A program made the position numbers and the translations under genes. 64,000 bases of DNA, taken from assembly GCA_035710745.1 (NCBI GenBank), contig DASTCX010000006.1, forward strand, positions 62,001 through 126,000. Reading direction: 5' to 3'. A model generated the notes under the pieces. The model was not told the origin of the DNA. It worked only from the letters and a program-made list of their open reading frames with translations, and searched no databases. Origin of the DNA: Candidatus Eremiobacteraceae bacterium. GTDB lineage: Bacteria; Vulcanimicrobiota; Vulcanimicrobiia; Eremiobacterales; Eremiobacteraceae. This document shows positions 18,544 to 28,255 of this stretch, piece by piece (within the stretch, counting starts at the first letter, position 1; each line of letters begins with the position of its first letter).

Positions 18544-19827
18544 TCACTTGAATGCGACGATTCCAGTCACCGCCGACAACGTTGATGGCGGAGGCGGCCC
18601 GTTGACGCTGATCGTTCCTCCGTCCAAGATGCCGCTGCCTTTGATGACGAGCGTGTGGCTATAGCCCGAAAGCGGGAACGGCGCAGACGCACGCTCGTCT
18701 GAGTTCACGACCGCGGCGCACGGCCCGACCGAAGCGCCGTTGACGTAACATGCGCGATACTCCCGAGCATAGGCACCGCCCGACGTCCGGAGCGAGTCGA
18801 TGCTCGAAGGCGTGGCGCTTGTCGGTTCCATCGCGACGAGTGCCACCTCCGGTCCGAGCTTCACGCCGGAGTTGGTCTGCATCGCTTGGTGCACCATCGT
18901 CGTGGCCGGATCGAACGTGAGCAGCAGCGACGCCTCCGCATACGTGCGTTGATCGATAAGATCATCCATATTGCCGTTGCCGGGCATCTCCTCGCACATG
19001 AAGAGCTTGCCGCGTTTGGACATCTCGATCTGCGTGTTCTCCGTCTGCTGCCAGTACGACCCGAACGTCTTCTCGTCTTGGCTCTTCGTCGAGCTGCCTG
19101 TGACGTAACAATCTTCGAACGAACCGCCGAGGACGTTCGACGGCGCGCTGAGCGCGATGGCCGGACTCAGTCCGTAGGTCGCCTCGCGTCCGCGTCCGTT
19201 TCTGACGAGGTCGCCGTCACCGAGGCCATTGTAGATGACCTGCATCCCCAACTCGGAAAGCAGCCGGGCGTGCGACCCCTCCCAGCTCGCGGAATCGAAG
19301 TGACACGGCATCGCGGAGAGCGAGTTCGTCGACGACGCCGTATCGTCGTAGACCGCGTCGAAATGTCCGCCCGACAAGTTCTGCTGGTTGAAGGCCTTCC
19401 ATTGGGCGAGGAGCGTCGGCGACGACGGATCCGTGAGATCCTTTTGGCTGCCTTGCTTCAAGATGCGGATGCGCTGATTCGAGCAATCGTGGGCGAACAT
19501 CGAATCATCGTCCTTATACATAGCATCCTTCGGCGCGACTCGATTCGGATTCGAGTAGAACATCGTTTTCATACCGGCGGCGGCTATAGCGGATGCGTCG
19601 CGAGGCTTAGCCATCACCCAGGTCGCCCACGGCGCGACTTGGTGAGGATCGACGCCCGGCAGACCCCACTGGCGGTCGCTTCTCCCCCAGTCCATATAGG
19701 TGATCATGTGCTTCGGCACGGCCTCGGCGCCGGCTGCCACGCCGCTCTGCTGCGAAGCGAGCGACACGAGCAATCCCACGACCGCCAACGCGACGAGCGA
19801 GCCCCCGATCCATCTTTTCATCTTCAT
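18544..19827 (-). CDS. secreted protein, divergent paralogue 3 of the unrecognised family
   Basis: This 427-residue protein has an N-terminal export signal (KRWIGGSLVALAVVGLLVSL) and no lipobox, so it is either released or anchored by the uncleaved helix. It keeps the family skeleton (MFYSNPNR, DDDSMFAHDCS, FDAVYDD, MPCHF, VIYNGLGD, FEDCYVTG, LLLTFDPATT, AYAREYRACYV) but is otherwise much diverged from the other two. The acidic pair after FDAVY (DD in place of ED) and the Cys residues survive, so these are the best candidates for function and folding. It faces the phosphoesterase cluster across a shared upstream region. Confidence 0.85.
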   Translation of the reverse strand: MKMKRWIGGSLVALAVVGLLVSLASQQSGVAAGAEAVPKHMITYMDWGRSDRQWGLPGVDPHQVAPWATWVMAKPRDASAIAAAGMKTMFYSNPNRVAPKDAMYKDDDSMFAHDCSNQRIRILKQGSQKDLTDPSSPTLLAQWKAFNQQNLSGGHFDAVYDDTASSTNSLSAMPCHFDSASWEGSHARLLSELGMQVIYNGLGDGDLVRNGRGREATYGLSPAIALSAPSNVLGGSFEDCYVTGSSTKSQDEKTFGSYWQQTENTQIEMSKRGKLFMCEEMPGNGNMDDLIDQRTYAEASLLLTFDPATTMVHQAMQTNSGVKLGPEVALVAMEPTSATPSSIDSLRTSGGAYAREYRACYVNGASVGPCAAVVNSDERASAPFPLSGYSHTLVIKGSGILDGGTISVNGPPPPSTLSAVTGIVAFK

Positions 19828-19862
19828 CCGCTACCTTTCAATTCCGACCGTCATATGTAACG

Positions 19863-19891
19863 TGACTTCTAGTTGGACGGCGCGCTATAAT
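19863..19891 (+). promoter_or_regulatory. candidate sigma-70 promoter for the first phosphoesterase
   Basis: A perfect TATAAT at 19886-19891 is preceded at 17 bases by TGACTT. It points rightward to the lipoprotein gene at 20013 with a leader of about 115 bases. Confidence 0.5.
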
Positions 19892-20012
19892 GGCTTGCAC
19901 GCAAGGTTTAATCCAATCCTAACCTGCGACCGCGGCGCAAGCGCTCCAAAGGACGGCCTTACGCAAGCGTGAAAACCTTTCGCAATTGCCGCTCGGACGC
20001 GGAGAGACGAAC

Positions 20013-21299
20013 ATGCTGAGGCGACTCATACCGCTGGCCCTTATCCTCGCGGGGTGCGCGCATCAACCCGGCGCGGTCGTCGCGCCTATTGGGAGCATGG
20101 CGACTGCTCACAACGGATCGACCCCTTCGCCCATCCAGCACGTCATCATCATCACGATGGAAAACCGCAGCTTCGACCATCTTTTCGGCACGTTCCCGGG
20201 CGCGAACGGCATCCCGACGTCGCCGCCATGCGCTCCAGATCCGGCTTCCGGTCAATGCGTATATCCGTTTCACGATCCCAACCCGTCCAACCACGGCGGC
20301 CCGCACGACTCGAAGGCCGAGCAGACCGACCTCGACGGCGGCAAGATGGACGGCTTCATCATGTCGGCCGAGCGCTCGAAATTCAAAGATCCAAACCCCG
20401 ACGAGGTGATGTCGTATCACACGCAGGCGGACATCCCGACGTACTGGGCCCTCGCGCAGCAATACACCCTGGCCGACAACTTCTTCGCGGCGACGACGTC
20501 GTGGAGCAACATGGCGCATCTCTACTTGGTCTCGGCTTGGTCCGCGTCGTGCACGACCGGCCCGCTGACGTGCAAGTCGGACAACGGCGTCTCGTATAAG
20601 AACGATCCGACCTACTGGTGGACCGACATCACGTACATCTTGCACAAGCACGGCGTATCGTGGGGATACTTCGTCTATCCGAAGTACGGCGCCGGCATCG
20701 GGCCACGATCGGACATGGATGATGATGACGAGGGAGCGTACATTCCGGGTGCATCCTTCGACACGCTTGACGACTGGAATCCACTGCCGGCCTTTCCCGA
20801 TGTGAAGGAAGACGGCGAGTTCGGGAACATCCAAGACGGCTCGACGTTCGTGGCCGACGCGCAAGCAGGCACGCTTCCCACCGTCTCCTGGGTCATCCCG
20901 CCATATCATTCTTCCGACCACCCGACCGTGACGCTCGTCGCCGGCCAAAACTGGGTGCAGCAGCAGATAGATGCCGTCGAGAGCGGGCCCGACTGGTCGT
21001 CGAGCGTCATTTTCTTGAACTGGGATGAATGGGGCGGGTTTTACGACCACGTCGTGCCTCCCGTCGTCGACGGGCTCGGATACGGCTTCCGGACGCCGCT
21101 CATCATCATCTCGCCGCACGCGAAGACCGGCTACATCGATCATCAGCTTCTCTCGACCGACGCCATCCTGAAGTTCATCGAGGATTCGTATTGCAACGGC
21201 GAGAGCATCAACTGGCTCGATGGCCGTCCGGACCGAAGGCCCGATGTGAGGGAACACTATCCCGCTCTTGGCGACCTGCGGAACGACCTGACCAACTAA
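20013..21299 (+). CDS. phosphoesterase-family (phospholipase C/acid phosphatase type) lipoprotein 1
   Basis: This 428-residue lipoprotein (MLRRLIPLALILAGC) belongs to the PF04185 phosphoesterase family, which includes bacterial phospholipases C and acid phosphatase AcpA. The metal/catalytic motifs are TMENRSFDHLFGTFPGANG near the N-terminus, SDHP in the middle, and NWDEWGGFYDHVVPP with a following SPHAKTGYIDH. The start is set by GGAGAG 7 bases before the ATG; an in-frame ATG 27 bases upstream is weaker. It is the first of three tandem paralogues. It probably removes phosphate or head groups from phospholipids or phosphoesters outside the cytoplasmic membrane, perhaps for phosphate acquisition. 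Confidence 0.92.
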   Translation: MLRRLIPLALILAGCAHQPGAVVAPIGSMATAHNGSTPSPIQHVIIITMENRSFDHLFGTFPGANGIPTSPPCAPDPASGQCVYPFHDPNPSNHGGPHDSKAEQTDLDGGKMDGFIMSAERSKFKDPNPDEVMSYHTQADIPTYWALAQQYTLADNFFAATTSWSNMAHLYLVSAWSASCTTGPLTCKSDNGVSYKNDPTYWWTDITYILHKHGVSWGYFVYPKYGAGIGPRSDMDDDDEGAYIPGASFDTLDDWNPLPAFPDVKEDGEFGNIQDGSTFVADAQAGTLPTVSWVIPPYHSSDHPTVTLVAGQNWVQQQIDAVESGPDWSSSVIFLNWDEWGGFYDHVVPPVVDGLGYGFRTPLIIISPHAKTGYIDHQLLSTDAILKFIEDSYCNGESINWLDGRPDRRPDVREHYPALGDLRNDLTN

Positions 21300-21467
21300 G
21301 CCAAAGCGGCAAGTGTGGGCGCGCCCCAAGCCCGGTCCTGGGCCTTATGTCTCCTTTTACACCATGACGAAGTGAAGGGGCAAATCCCGGACCAATACAA
21401 CTACAAACAACTGTCGCACTCTGCCGATTCTCCAGCGGCGGCAGCGGCGTTGACGGGGGAGGTCATC

Positions 21468-22796
21468 ATGAATCGATGCGAGGTGAGCATTAGGCTCGCA
21501 TTGATCGCTTTGCTGCTCGGAGGCTGCTCTTCGGGCACTAGCCAGGTCTTGACGAATTCCGCATCCGCGTATTCGGCTCCGGTGCGCCCCGACTTGGGCC
21601 CGTTTGCACTAAGGCTCAACAGTCCGATCACGCATGTCATCGTGATGATCCAGGAAAACCGCTCTTTTGATAATCTATTCAACGGGTTCCCGGGCGCCAA
21701 CACCGCTCAGTTCGGCCTCATCCACACCGGACAACAAGTGCCCCTAACGCCGATCCCGCTCAGCGGTGGCGAGGACCTCTCGAGCGCTCACAACTCCTTC
21801 AACATCGCGTACGACAACGGCAAGATGGACAGCTTCGACCTCGTTCCGAAAGCAGGCAAGGCCGAAGGGCTCTTGCCGTACGTCTACATAACGGAATCAT
21901 CCGAGCAAGGTTACTGGACGCTCGCGCAATCGTACACGATCGCCGACGACATGTTCTCGTCGCAGCGCGCCCAGTCGTATCCCGCCCATCAATTCCTCAT
22001 TCGAGCGTCGTCGAGCAACATCATCGGCAACACGGCGCCGGTCATCAACGACGCGTGGGGCTGCGACACGCCGAACCAGACGGCGCCCGCGCTCACGGCT
22101 CAAGGGAAATACACGAGAGTTCCGACGTGCTACGACGTCCAGACGCTCGGCGATCTGCTCGACGCGGCCGGCGTATCGTGGAAGTTCTACTCGCCGACCA
22201 TCGGATTCGGCGGCTTCCAATGGAACGCGTACGACTCGATAAAGCACATCCGCTACGGTTCGGACTGGACGAACGACACGTCGACGCCCGAGTACAACAT
22301 CTTGAACGACATCGCCACCGGAAATCTCAAGTCGGTATCATGGGTCGTGCCGAACGCGAACAATTCCGACCATGCGCCCGGCAAGACCGGCAGCGGCCCG
22401 AACTGGGTGCTTTCGGTGATCGACGCCGTCGGCCAGAGCCAGTACTGGAACAACACCGCGATCTTCGTCACGTGGGATGATTGGGGCGGCTGGTACGATC
22501 ATGTCACGCCCCCGACGCTCGACATGATCGGGCTCGGCGAGCGCGTGCCGCTCGTCGTCGTCAGTCCGTACGCGAGGGTGGGGTACGTGAGCCATGTACA
22601 GCACGAGTTCGGCAGCATCATCCATTTCATCGAGTCGACATACGGATTGCCGAATCTGGGTATGACGGATGTCAGGGCAGACGATCTGTCCGACTGCTTC
22701 AACTATAGCCAGCAGCCGACGGTGTTCCAACCGATACCGCACGGCACGTTCGCACCCGACATTCCCGGTCAGGTGGCACCCGATGACGATGACTGA
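21468..22796 (+). CDS. phosphoesterase-family lipoprotein 2
   Basis: This 442-residue PF04185 protein has a lipoprotein signal ([12 protein letters not shown]). The start follows GGGGGAGG by 6 bases; the longer open frame upstream is not supported. Motifs are [43 protein letters not shown] and [18 protein letters not shown]. It is closer to the third copy than to the first (both have DDLSDCFN/F near the C-terminus). Its stop overlaps the start of the third gene, so these two are translationally coupled. Three diverged copies side by side suggest different substrates or affinities rather than simple dosage. Confidence 0.92.
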   Translation: MNRCEVSIRLALIALLLGGCSSGTSQVLTNSASAYSAPVRPDLGPFALRLNSPITHVIVMIQENRSFDNLFNGFPGANTAQFGLIHTGQQVPLTPIPLSGGEDLSSAHNSFNIAYDNGKMDSFDLVPKAGKAEGLLPYVYITESSEQGYWTLAQSYTIADDMFSSQRAQSYPAHQFLIRASSSNIIGNTAPVINDAWGCDTPNQTAPALTAQGKYTRVPTCYDVQTLGDLLDAAGVSWKFYSPTIGFGGFQWNAYDSIKHIRYGSDWTNDTSTPEYNILNDIATGNLKSVSWVVPNANNSDHAPGKTGSGPNWVLSVIDAVGQSQYWNNTAIFVTWDDWGGWYDHVTPPTLDMIGLGERVPLVVVSPYARVGYVSHVQHEFGSIIHFIESTYGLPNLGMTDVRADDLSDCFNYSQQPTVFQPIPHGTFAPDIPGQVAPDDDD

Positions 22797-24129
22797 TAGA
22801 ACGTCCCCGCCGCGCTCTCACATAGCGCTGACGCTGACGTTGTCGGCAGCCGCCGCGTTCGCATGCGCGTTGGCGGCGTGCACATCGTCATCCGTTCAAC
22901 CGCCGGTTCGATCGCACGCGGTATCCGACACGGTGTCGCCGATCAAGCATATCGTCATGATCGACTTGGAGAACCGCAGCTTCGATAGCATGTTCCACGG
23001 CTTTCCCGGCGCCGATACGGCGAACACGGGAAAGATGCACGACGGAACGATCGTGACGTTGCAGCCGCTGCCGCTGACGCAGATCAACGATCTCGGTCAT
23101 TCGCGCAAAGACTTCATCGCGGCGTACGACAACGGCAAGATGGACGGGTTCGATCTCGAAAAGCTCATTCCGGGCACCGGGCAGACCCCGCCCCCGCCGA
23201 CGTACCCGTATAGCTACACCGATCCGTCGACGATCAAGCCGTATTGGGCCCTTGCTTCGCAGTACACGCTCGCCGACCGTATGTTCCAATCGAATGGCGG
23301 GCCGAGCTACCCGTCGCATTTCTATCTCATCGCCGCGCAGACCGATAACATCTTCGGCAATCCGACGCATCCGCCGTGGGGCTGCGACGACCAGCCGAAG
23401 ACGAAGGTCGCGTACTACAAGAGCCCGGGTGTCGTCGGCTACGAATTCCCGTGCATCGACATGACGACCCTCGCCGACCTTTTGAACGCTGCCGGCATCA
23501 CGTGGACGTCGTACACGCCGGCTGTCACCGCGTCGTTCGAAGCGTACGAGTCGATCAACCATATCCGATATGGCTCGCAATGGGCGACGAACTTCCCGCT
23601 CAACACCCATATCCTGACGGATCCGGGCAAAGGCCAACTCGCGTCGGTGAGCTGGGTGATACCGACGTTCAACGAGTCTGATCACCCGCGCACGAATAAA
23701 GACACCGGTCCGAGCTGGGTCGCATCGGTCGTGAACGCGATCGGCGAGAGCCCGTATTGGAACAGCACCGCGATCTTCATCACGTGGGATGATTGGGGCG
23801 GTTGGTACGACCATGTCCCTCCACAGCAGCTCGACGCTTTCGGGCTCGGATTCCGGGTGCCGCTCATCGTCGTTTCCCCGTACTCGAAACACGGCTATGT
23901 GTCGCACACGAATCATGAGTTCGGGAGCATCGTGAGGTTTACGGAAGAGACTTTCGGGCTCCCGAGCCTCGGCCAGACCGACTCGCGCGCAGACGATCTC
24001 TCCGATTGCTTCGACTTCACGCAGTCGCCCGCGCCGTTCGTCCCCATCCAGTCGCAGCTGAACGCGCAGTACTTCCTGCACCAGCCGCCGGACACGACAC
24101 CGGTCGACGACGACATGGGTACGCCCTAG
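22783..24129 (+). CDS. phosphoesterase-family lipoprotein 3
   Basis: This 448-residue PF04185 protein has an N-terminal export signal ([20 protein letters not shown], lipobox LAAC). The start is the ATG at 22783 (or 22789) inside the end of the previous gene, preceded by AGGTGG; the longer frame upstream is a shadow. Motifs are [45 protein letters not shown] and [18 protein letters not shown]. The upstream coupling shows co-expression with copy 2. It ends 7 bases before the convergent aldo/keto reductase gene, with no clear terminator hairpin between them. Confidence 0.92.
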   Translation: MTMTDRTSPPRSHIALTLTLSAAAAFACALAACTSSSVQPPVRSHAVSDTVSPIKHIVMIDLENRSFDSMFHGFPGADTANTGKMHDGTIVTLQPLPLTQINDLGHSRKDFIAAYDNGKMDGFDLEKLIPGTGQTPPPPTYPYSYTDPSTIKPYWALASQYTLADRMFQSNGGPSYPSHFYLIAAQTDNIFGNPTHPPWGCDDQPKTKVAYYKSPGVVGYEFPCIDMTTLADLLNAAGITWTSYTPAVTASFEAYESINHIRYGSQWATNFPLNTHILTDPGKGQLASVSWVIPTFNESDHPRTNKDTGPSWVASVVNAIGESPYWNSTAIFITWDDWGGWYDHVPPQQLDAFGLGFRVPLIVVSPYSKHGYVSHTNHEFGSIVRFTEETFGLPSLGQTDSRADDLSDCFDFTQSPAPFVPIQSQLNAQYFLHQPPDTTPVDDDMGTP

Positions 24130-24136
24130 AGGCCTT

Positions 24137-24964
24137 TCAGTTCGTCGGCAGCGGCCCGACGCGTTTGCGACGCGGAAACGCAGCATCGATGGCCGCGACC
24201 TCCTCAGCGCTCAGCCGGAGGTCGCCGGCTTTTGCGTTCGCGATGACGTGATCTATCTGCGACGCCTTAGGTATCGCGAACACGTTCGGCTGGCGCACGA
24301 GAAACGCGAGCGCGACCGAATGCGCGCTCGCGCGATGCTTTCGCCCGATCGCCGATAGTATGCGGCCGCCGCGGGTGCGCGCGTCGAGCGTCGGCAAGCC
24401 GAGCGGCGTGTACGCGACGAGCGCGGCCCCGTTCGCTCTGCACCATGGCAATTCGTGTTCCTCGGGCGTCCGCTCGCCGAGATTGTACATCACCTGATCG
24501 CAAGCGATGCGCTGCTTCGTAAGATTGAGCGTGGCTTCGCGTAGATCCCACGGGTCGAAGTTGCTGACGCCTATCGAGCGCGCGTTGCCGGCGTCGACCT
24601 GCTCTTCGAGCGCACCCATCGTCTCTTCGATCGGCGTGTCGCCCCGCCAGTGGATGAGCAGGCAATCGACGTAGTCGGTTCCGAGGCGCCGGAGCGATGC
24701 GGCACACGAGAGGGCGACCCCGCGGCGATCGGCGTGGCTCGGCAGCACCTTCGTGACGATGAACAAGCGCGAGCGACGCACGCCGCGGATCGCCTCGCCC
24801 ACTATGCGCTCGGATTCGCCGTCGCCGTACATCTCGGCGGTATCGATGTGCGTCATCCCGAGATCGATGCCGCGCCGAAGTGCCTTCGCGACGGGTACCG
24901 GCCACGTTCCTTGGCCGATCACCGGCACGCGCGGACCCCGCTTTCCGAACGGCTTTTCGCGCAT
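24137..24964 (-). CDS. aldo/keto reductase
   Basis: This 275-residue (beta/alpha)8 NADPH-dependent oxidoreductase carries the AKR tetrad: Asp and Tyr in HIDTAEMYGDGESE, Lys in VTKVLPS and His in LLIHWRGD. The signature IGVSNFDPWDL and a C-terminal NADPH-binding IPKASQIDHV are also present. It is close in layout to 2,5-diketo-gluconate reductase/AKR5-like enzymes. GAGGCG stands before the ATG. It appears monocistronic, and its substrate cannot be told. Confidence 0.92.
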   Translation of the reverse strand: MREKPFGKRGPRVPVIGQGTWPVPVAKALRRGIDLGMTHIDTAEMYGDGESERIVGEAIRGVRRSRLFIVTKVLPSHADRRGVALSCAASLRRLGTDYVDCLLIHWRGDTPIEETMGALEEQVDAGNARSIGVSNFDPWDLREATLNLTKQRIACDQVMYNLGERTPEEHELPWCRANGAALVAYTPLGLPTLDARTRGGRILSAIGRKHRASAHSVALAFLVRQPNVFAIPKASQIDHVIANAKAGDLRLSAEEVAAIDAAFPRRKRVGPLPTN

Positions 24965-25088
24965 TGAGGCGCCTCGTTAAGCGGATGCTGATGCTCATCC
25001 GCCGCGGTTTCGACGGCGAGCGAGCCGGCCTTCGCGGTTATCGCAGAATTAGTCGTCGAAACCGCATTCGAGAAGGGATGAGAGCGAG

Positions 25089-25114
25089 ATGGCAACTATT
25101 TCCATAGTTGCCAT
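25089..25114. promoter_or_regulatory. perfect inverted repeat over the 5' end of the DUF5916 gene
   Basis: Eleven-base arms ATGGCAACTAT and ATAGTTGCCAT flank TTCC. The core CAACTA-N6-TAGTTG is the same as at 1679-1696 on the paralogue. It covers the predicted start codon, so it could act as an operator on DNA or as a hairpin on the mRNA. Confidence 0.6.
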
Positions 25115-27371
25115 GAGAACAAACCCACTATATCGCTATGCGTACGCTATCGGCGTCGTCGCGTCGGTCATCGCCGCCTGCGCGCTTCAAGCGAGTGCAT
25201 CCGTCGACCGTTCGCACCTCTATCCCGCCGCGCTCGTGTCGGCGCCGCCGGCGTTCGACCCGTCGCTGACCGATCCGGCGTGGTCGTCGGCCGTCACCGC
25301 CAACGGCTTCGAGGACATCACGACGCGCCGCCCCGCGCCGCACGACACGACCGCCTACATATTGTACGATCAGACGAACGTCTACGTCGGCTTCAAGGTC
25401 GAGCAAAGCGGCGTGCCGATCCATCAGGAGCAGTCGACGAACGACGTCGGCTTCGGACAGGACGACGCGGTCGGCGTTTGCATCGATACGAGCGGCGCCG
25501 GCACGCAAGTGTACTGCTTCGAGACGACGCCGCGCGGCGTGCGCTATCAACAGGCGTCGGAATCCGCGCGTTACGCGCCGCCGTGGCGCGCGACCGCTAA
25601 GGTCGAAGGCACGAGCTGGACGGCCATGATGGTCATCCCGATGAAAGACCTGCGCGCTCCCGGCGGCAAGAACCGCACGTGGCTGTTCAATTTCATCCGC
25701 ATCTGCGCCGCGACCGGCGAGCACTATAGTTGGGCGTACGACGGCCTCATGCAGGATGCACAACCGCCGAACTGGCCGATCTTCACCGATGCCCGCTGGT
25801 GGCCGTCGCTCACCGGTCTCGACATAGCGGCGACCGCCGGCCGGCCGCAACCGCGAGCGGAGATATACGGGCTCGAGAGCGCCGGGCGCGATCGGAACCA
25901 GTTCGTCCAGCCCAACAATAGCGTCGCGCAGCAGAACGCGCGCAACGAGGGCATCGACATCACGTATCCGTTCACGAGCACGATCGCCGCCGTCGGAACG
26001 CTCAACCCCGACTTCTCGAACGTCGAGGTCGATCAGCAGACGATCGTGCCGCAAGAGTTCCGGCGCAACCTCTTCGAGTATCGACCGTTCTTCGCGCAGG
26101 GCGCGCAATATTTCACGCCCGACCAGCTCGTGCCGGCCGGCGGCTTCGACTCCGCGCCGGATGCGGTGTTCTACAGTCCGAGCATCGGCACGTTCGACCG
26201 CGGTGAGAAAGTCGAGGGGACGTTCGGCGCGCAAGCGTTCGGCTTGCTCGAAGTCCGAGGAGTAGAGCCGGACGGTTCGTCGATCGATGACACCGCCTTC
26301 GGCTTCGACCACATCCTGCCGAACCGGACGTTCCTGCTCTGGGCGAACGGCGTCCTCGCGCACCACGGCTCATGCCCGACCTTTGACCTTACGCGCTGCG
26401 GCAACGACTCGACAGTTGATACCGGTATCGCGGGCCGCAACTTGAGCAGTGGACTTGTGTGGGGCTACAATCAGGCCGTCGAAGATCGCCTTCTCACCTT
26501 CGATCCGACCTCGCAATTCTCGTATCTGCGCAACGAATTTCTCGACGTGCACAAGCCGAACTACGAAGTCTTCCAGGGCTATCAGGACATCGGCAGCGGT
26601 TACGGTCCGATGGACGGCTTCACGACCATCGACGATTCCCACGGACCGGTCTACATGTTCAACTTCACCGGCACGACGCCGGGGCTGAAATCGTGGACCG
26701 GGTTTTTCACCGGCGACCGCTTCGAGACGCACGGCGGCACTGTCCACCAGGCGGATTTCTTCGGCAACCAAGACATCGTGACGAATAAGCTCATCCACGC
26801 GAACGTCGGCGTCAACGTGAGCGAGCTCGACGACCCGTTCCTCACGGGAGGTGTCACGCTGCCGTTCAACATCGCCTCTGTCTCGCTCGGCTATCGCGAC
26901 GGCACGCCGACGCCGTTTGATACGTTCTACGGCGCCGGCAACTTCGGCGGCTTCGTGCCAAACTGCGTGTTGACGCCGACGACGCCGCCATCGAAATGTT
27001 TCAAGCCGTTTTATCTGCAGCAGTTCCAGATCTCGTCGACCCATCCCATCGGGAACAAGTTCAGCCTCCAGTGGGCGTACGACGGCACGCACGAGCGCTC
27101 GGATGCCATAGGCGTCGACGGTCAGCTGCTGCGCAGCGTCGGCATCGGCGATTCGCTCGGACCGGACACGGAAGTGACGCTCGCATACCGGGCGATCAGC
27201 GGGCGCGGCGGCTTTGCGTCCCCGGGCGACAACCTCGCTGCGGCATTTCACACGAAGTTCAAGAACGGCAGCGAGCTGTTCGTCAACTTCGGCACGCCCG
27301 CTGCGCCGGTGACGCTCGACCGCCTCATCATCAAGTACCTGCTTCGGATCGGCGGCGGCGCCGGGACCTGA
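25089..27371 (+). CDS. DUF5916/CBM9-type outer-membrane protein
   Basis: This 760-residue protein has an export signal (about residues 12-38), then a family 9 carbohydrate-binding module (about 45-235; DPSLTDPAWSSAV, YILYDQTNVYVGFKV). DUF5916 follows, recognised by LNPDFSNVEVDQQTIVPQEF and FEYRPFFAQGAQYF and continuing as a predicted beta-barrel to the end. Such proteins are found in glycan-using diderms and are thought to sit in the outer membrane. Two starts are possible: 25089, and 25113 just after the inverted repeat. A weak GAGAGCGAG favours 25089. It is a full-length paralogue of the partial gene at 1-1637. A possible loop holds two cysteines (NCVLTPTTPPSKCF). Confidence 0.9.
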   Translation: MATISIVAMRTNPLYRYAYAIGVVASVIAACALQASASVDRSHLYPAALVSAPPAFDPSLTDPAWSSAVTANGFEDITTRRPAPHDTTAYILYDQTNVYVGFKVEQSGVPIHQEQSTNDVGFGQDDAVGVCIDTSGAGTQVYCFETTPRGVRYQQASESARYAPPWRATAKVEGTSWTAMMVIPMKDLRAPGGKNRTWLFNFIRICAATGEHYSWAYDGLMQDAQPPNWPIFTDARWWPSLTGLDIAATAGRPQPRAEIYGLESAGRDRNQFVQPNNSVAQQNARNEGIDITYPFTSTIAAVGTLNPDFSNVEVDQQTIVPQEFRRNLFEYRPFFAQGAQYFTPDQLVPAGGFDSAPDAVFYSPSIGTFDRGEKVEGTFGAQAFGLLEVRGVEPDGSSIDDTAFGFDHILPNRTFLLWANGVLAHHGSCPTFDLTRCGNDSTVDTGIAGRNLSSGLVWGYNQAVEDRLLTFDPTSQFSYLRNEFLDVHKPNYEVFQGYQDIGSGYGPMDGFTTIDDSHGPVYMFNFTGTTPGLKSWTGFFTGDRFETHGGTVHQADFFGNQDIVTNKLIHANVGVNVSELDDPFLTGGVTLPFNIASVSLGYRDGTPTPFDTFYGAGNFGGFVPNCVLTPTTPPSKCFKPFYLQQFQISSTHPIGNKFSLQWAYDGTHERSDAIGVDGQLLRSVGIGDSLGPDTEVTLAYRAISGRGGFASPGDNLAAAFHTKFKNGSELFVNFGTPAAPVTLDRLIIKYLLRIGGGAGT

Positions 27372-27484
27372 CCCGCAAAAATCCTCGATTTTCCGAAGGC
27401 TTTCGCGAAACCGTGCATAAGTCACGGGGCTATCTAGCATCGCGCTTCTGATGCGCGCGGTAATCGCGTGAAAGGACAGATATC

Positions 27485-27787
27485 GTGGCCAAGGGTATGA
27501 CGAAATCCGAAGTCATCAAGACGCTTGCCGAGAAGACGGACGTCGACCGCAAGACCACCATCCGCTTCATGGACAATCTCGTCGCGCTCGTCGTCAAAGA
27601 GGCGAAGCGCAGCGGCGAGTTCCTGATCCCCGGACTTGGCAAGGCCGTGAAGGCGAACCGCAAGGCGCGCATGGGCCGCAATCCGGCGACCGGCGAGGCG
27701 ATCAAGATCCCGGCGAAGACCGTCGTCAAGTTCCGCCTAGCGAAGGCTTTCAAGGACGCGGTAGTTCCGCCCAAAGCGAAGAAGTAG
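27485..27787 (+). CDS. HU-family DNA-binding protein
   Basis: This 100-residue histone-like protein starts at GTG, with AAAGGA about 7 bases upstream. It has the two-helix dimer base (TKSEVIKTLAEKTDVDRKT) and the DNA-binding beta-arm GRNPATGEAIKIPAKTVVKF, whose NPxTG motif is typical of HU/IHF. A short Lys-rich tail (PPKAKK) follows. It bends and compacts DNA as a dimer. It is monocistronic with its own strong terminator. Confidence 0.97.
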   Translation: MAKGMTKSEVIKTLAEKTDVDRKTTIRFMDNLVALVVKEAKRSGEFLIPGLGKAVKANRKARMGRNPATGEAIKIPAKTVVKFRLAKAFKDAVVPPKAKK

Positions 27788-27815
27788 TACCTCAAACTGT
27801 AGAGCTGCCAAGAGG

Positions 27816-27850
27816 GCCCGGCGATCGTCAAACGTCGATTGTCGGGCTTT
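27816..27850 (+). terminator. intrinsic terminator of the HU gene
   Basis: A 12-bp stem (GCCCGGCGATCG with CGATTGTCGGGC, two G-T wobbles) has an 8-base loop and is followed by TTT. It lies 29 bases after the HU stop codon. Confidence 0.75.
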
Positions 27851-27925
27851 GGCGCGCCGCACGGGAACCGCGTTCGAGCAGCGCGAACAGCCCTCGCCCG
27901 CCTCAAGATCCACGGAGACGCCCCC

Positions 27926-28144
27926 ATGCTCACAGCACCACCTATCGCTTCAGCTTTCGATCAAATCGAGCCGGCAGAGATGCCGTCGGACGTCGATGAG
28001 TCGGCTAGAGCCGAACTCGATCGCATGATCGGCGAGGCCGCGTACTATATCGCCGAACAGCGCGGCTTCGAGCCAGGTCACGAGCTTGACGACTGGCTCG
28101 CCGCGGAAGCGCAGATCCACGATCAGCTCGCGGTCCAGCGCTGA
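27926..28144 (+). CDS. DUF2934 domain small protein
   Basis: This 72-residue protein ends in the DUF2934 signature (IGEAAYYIAEQRGFEPGHEL then DDWLAAEAQI). The family is widespread in proteobacterial and other genomes and has no known function. I start it at MLTAPPIAS, where GGAGACG precedes the ATG; the longer frame overlaps the HU terminator and is not supported. It stands alone between HU and a membrane protein gene. Confidence 0.75.
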   Translation: MLTAPPIASAFDQIEPAEMPSDVDESARAELDRMIGEAAYYIAEQRGFEPGHELDDWLAAEAQIHDQLAVQR

Positions 28145-28255
28145 CGCGTTAAGCCGAACACCTTAGTCACGCGGGCGCTCGGCGTAGCGCCCGTTTCGCT
28201 CTCGTGAAGACGTGCGCCGAGGAGATGGCCTTCTCGCGCCAAACGCACGCATACT

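Noticed and set aside
19959-21329. 456-codon antisense frame over the first phosphoesterase
   Set aside because: The sense strand carries the full PF04185 motif set; the antisense product has no signal or motif.
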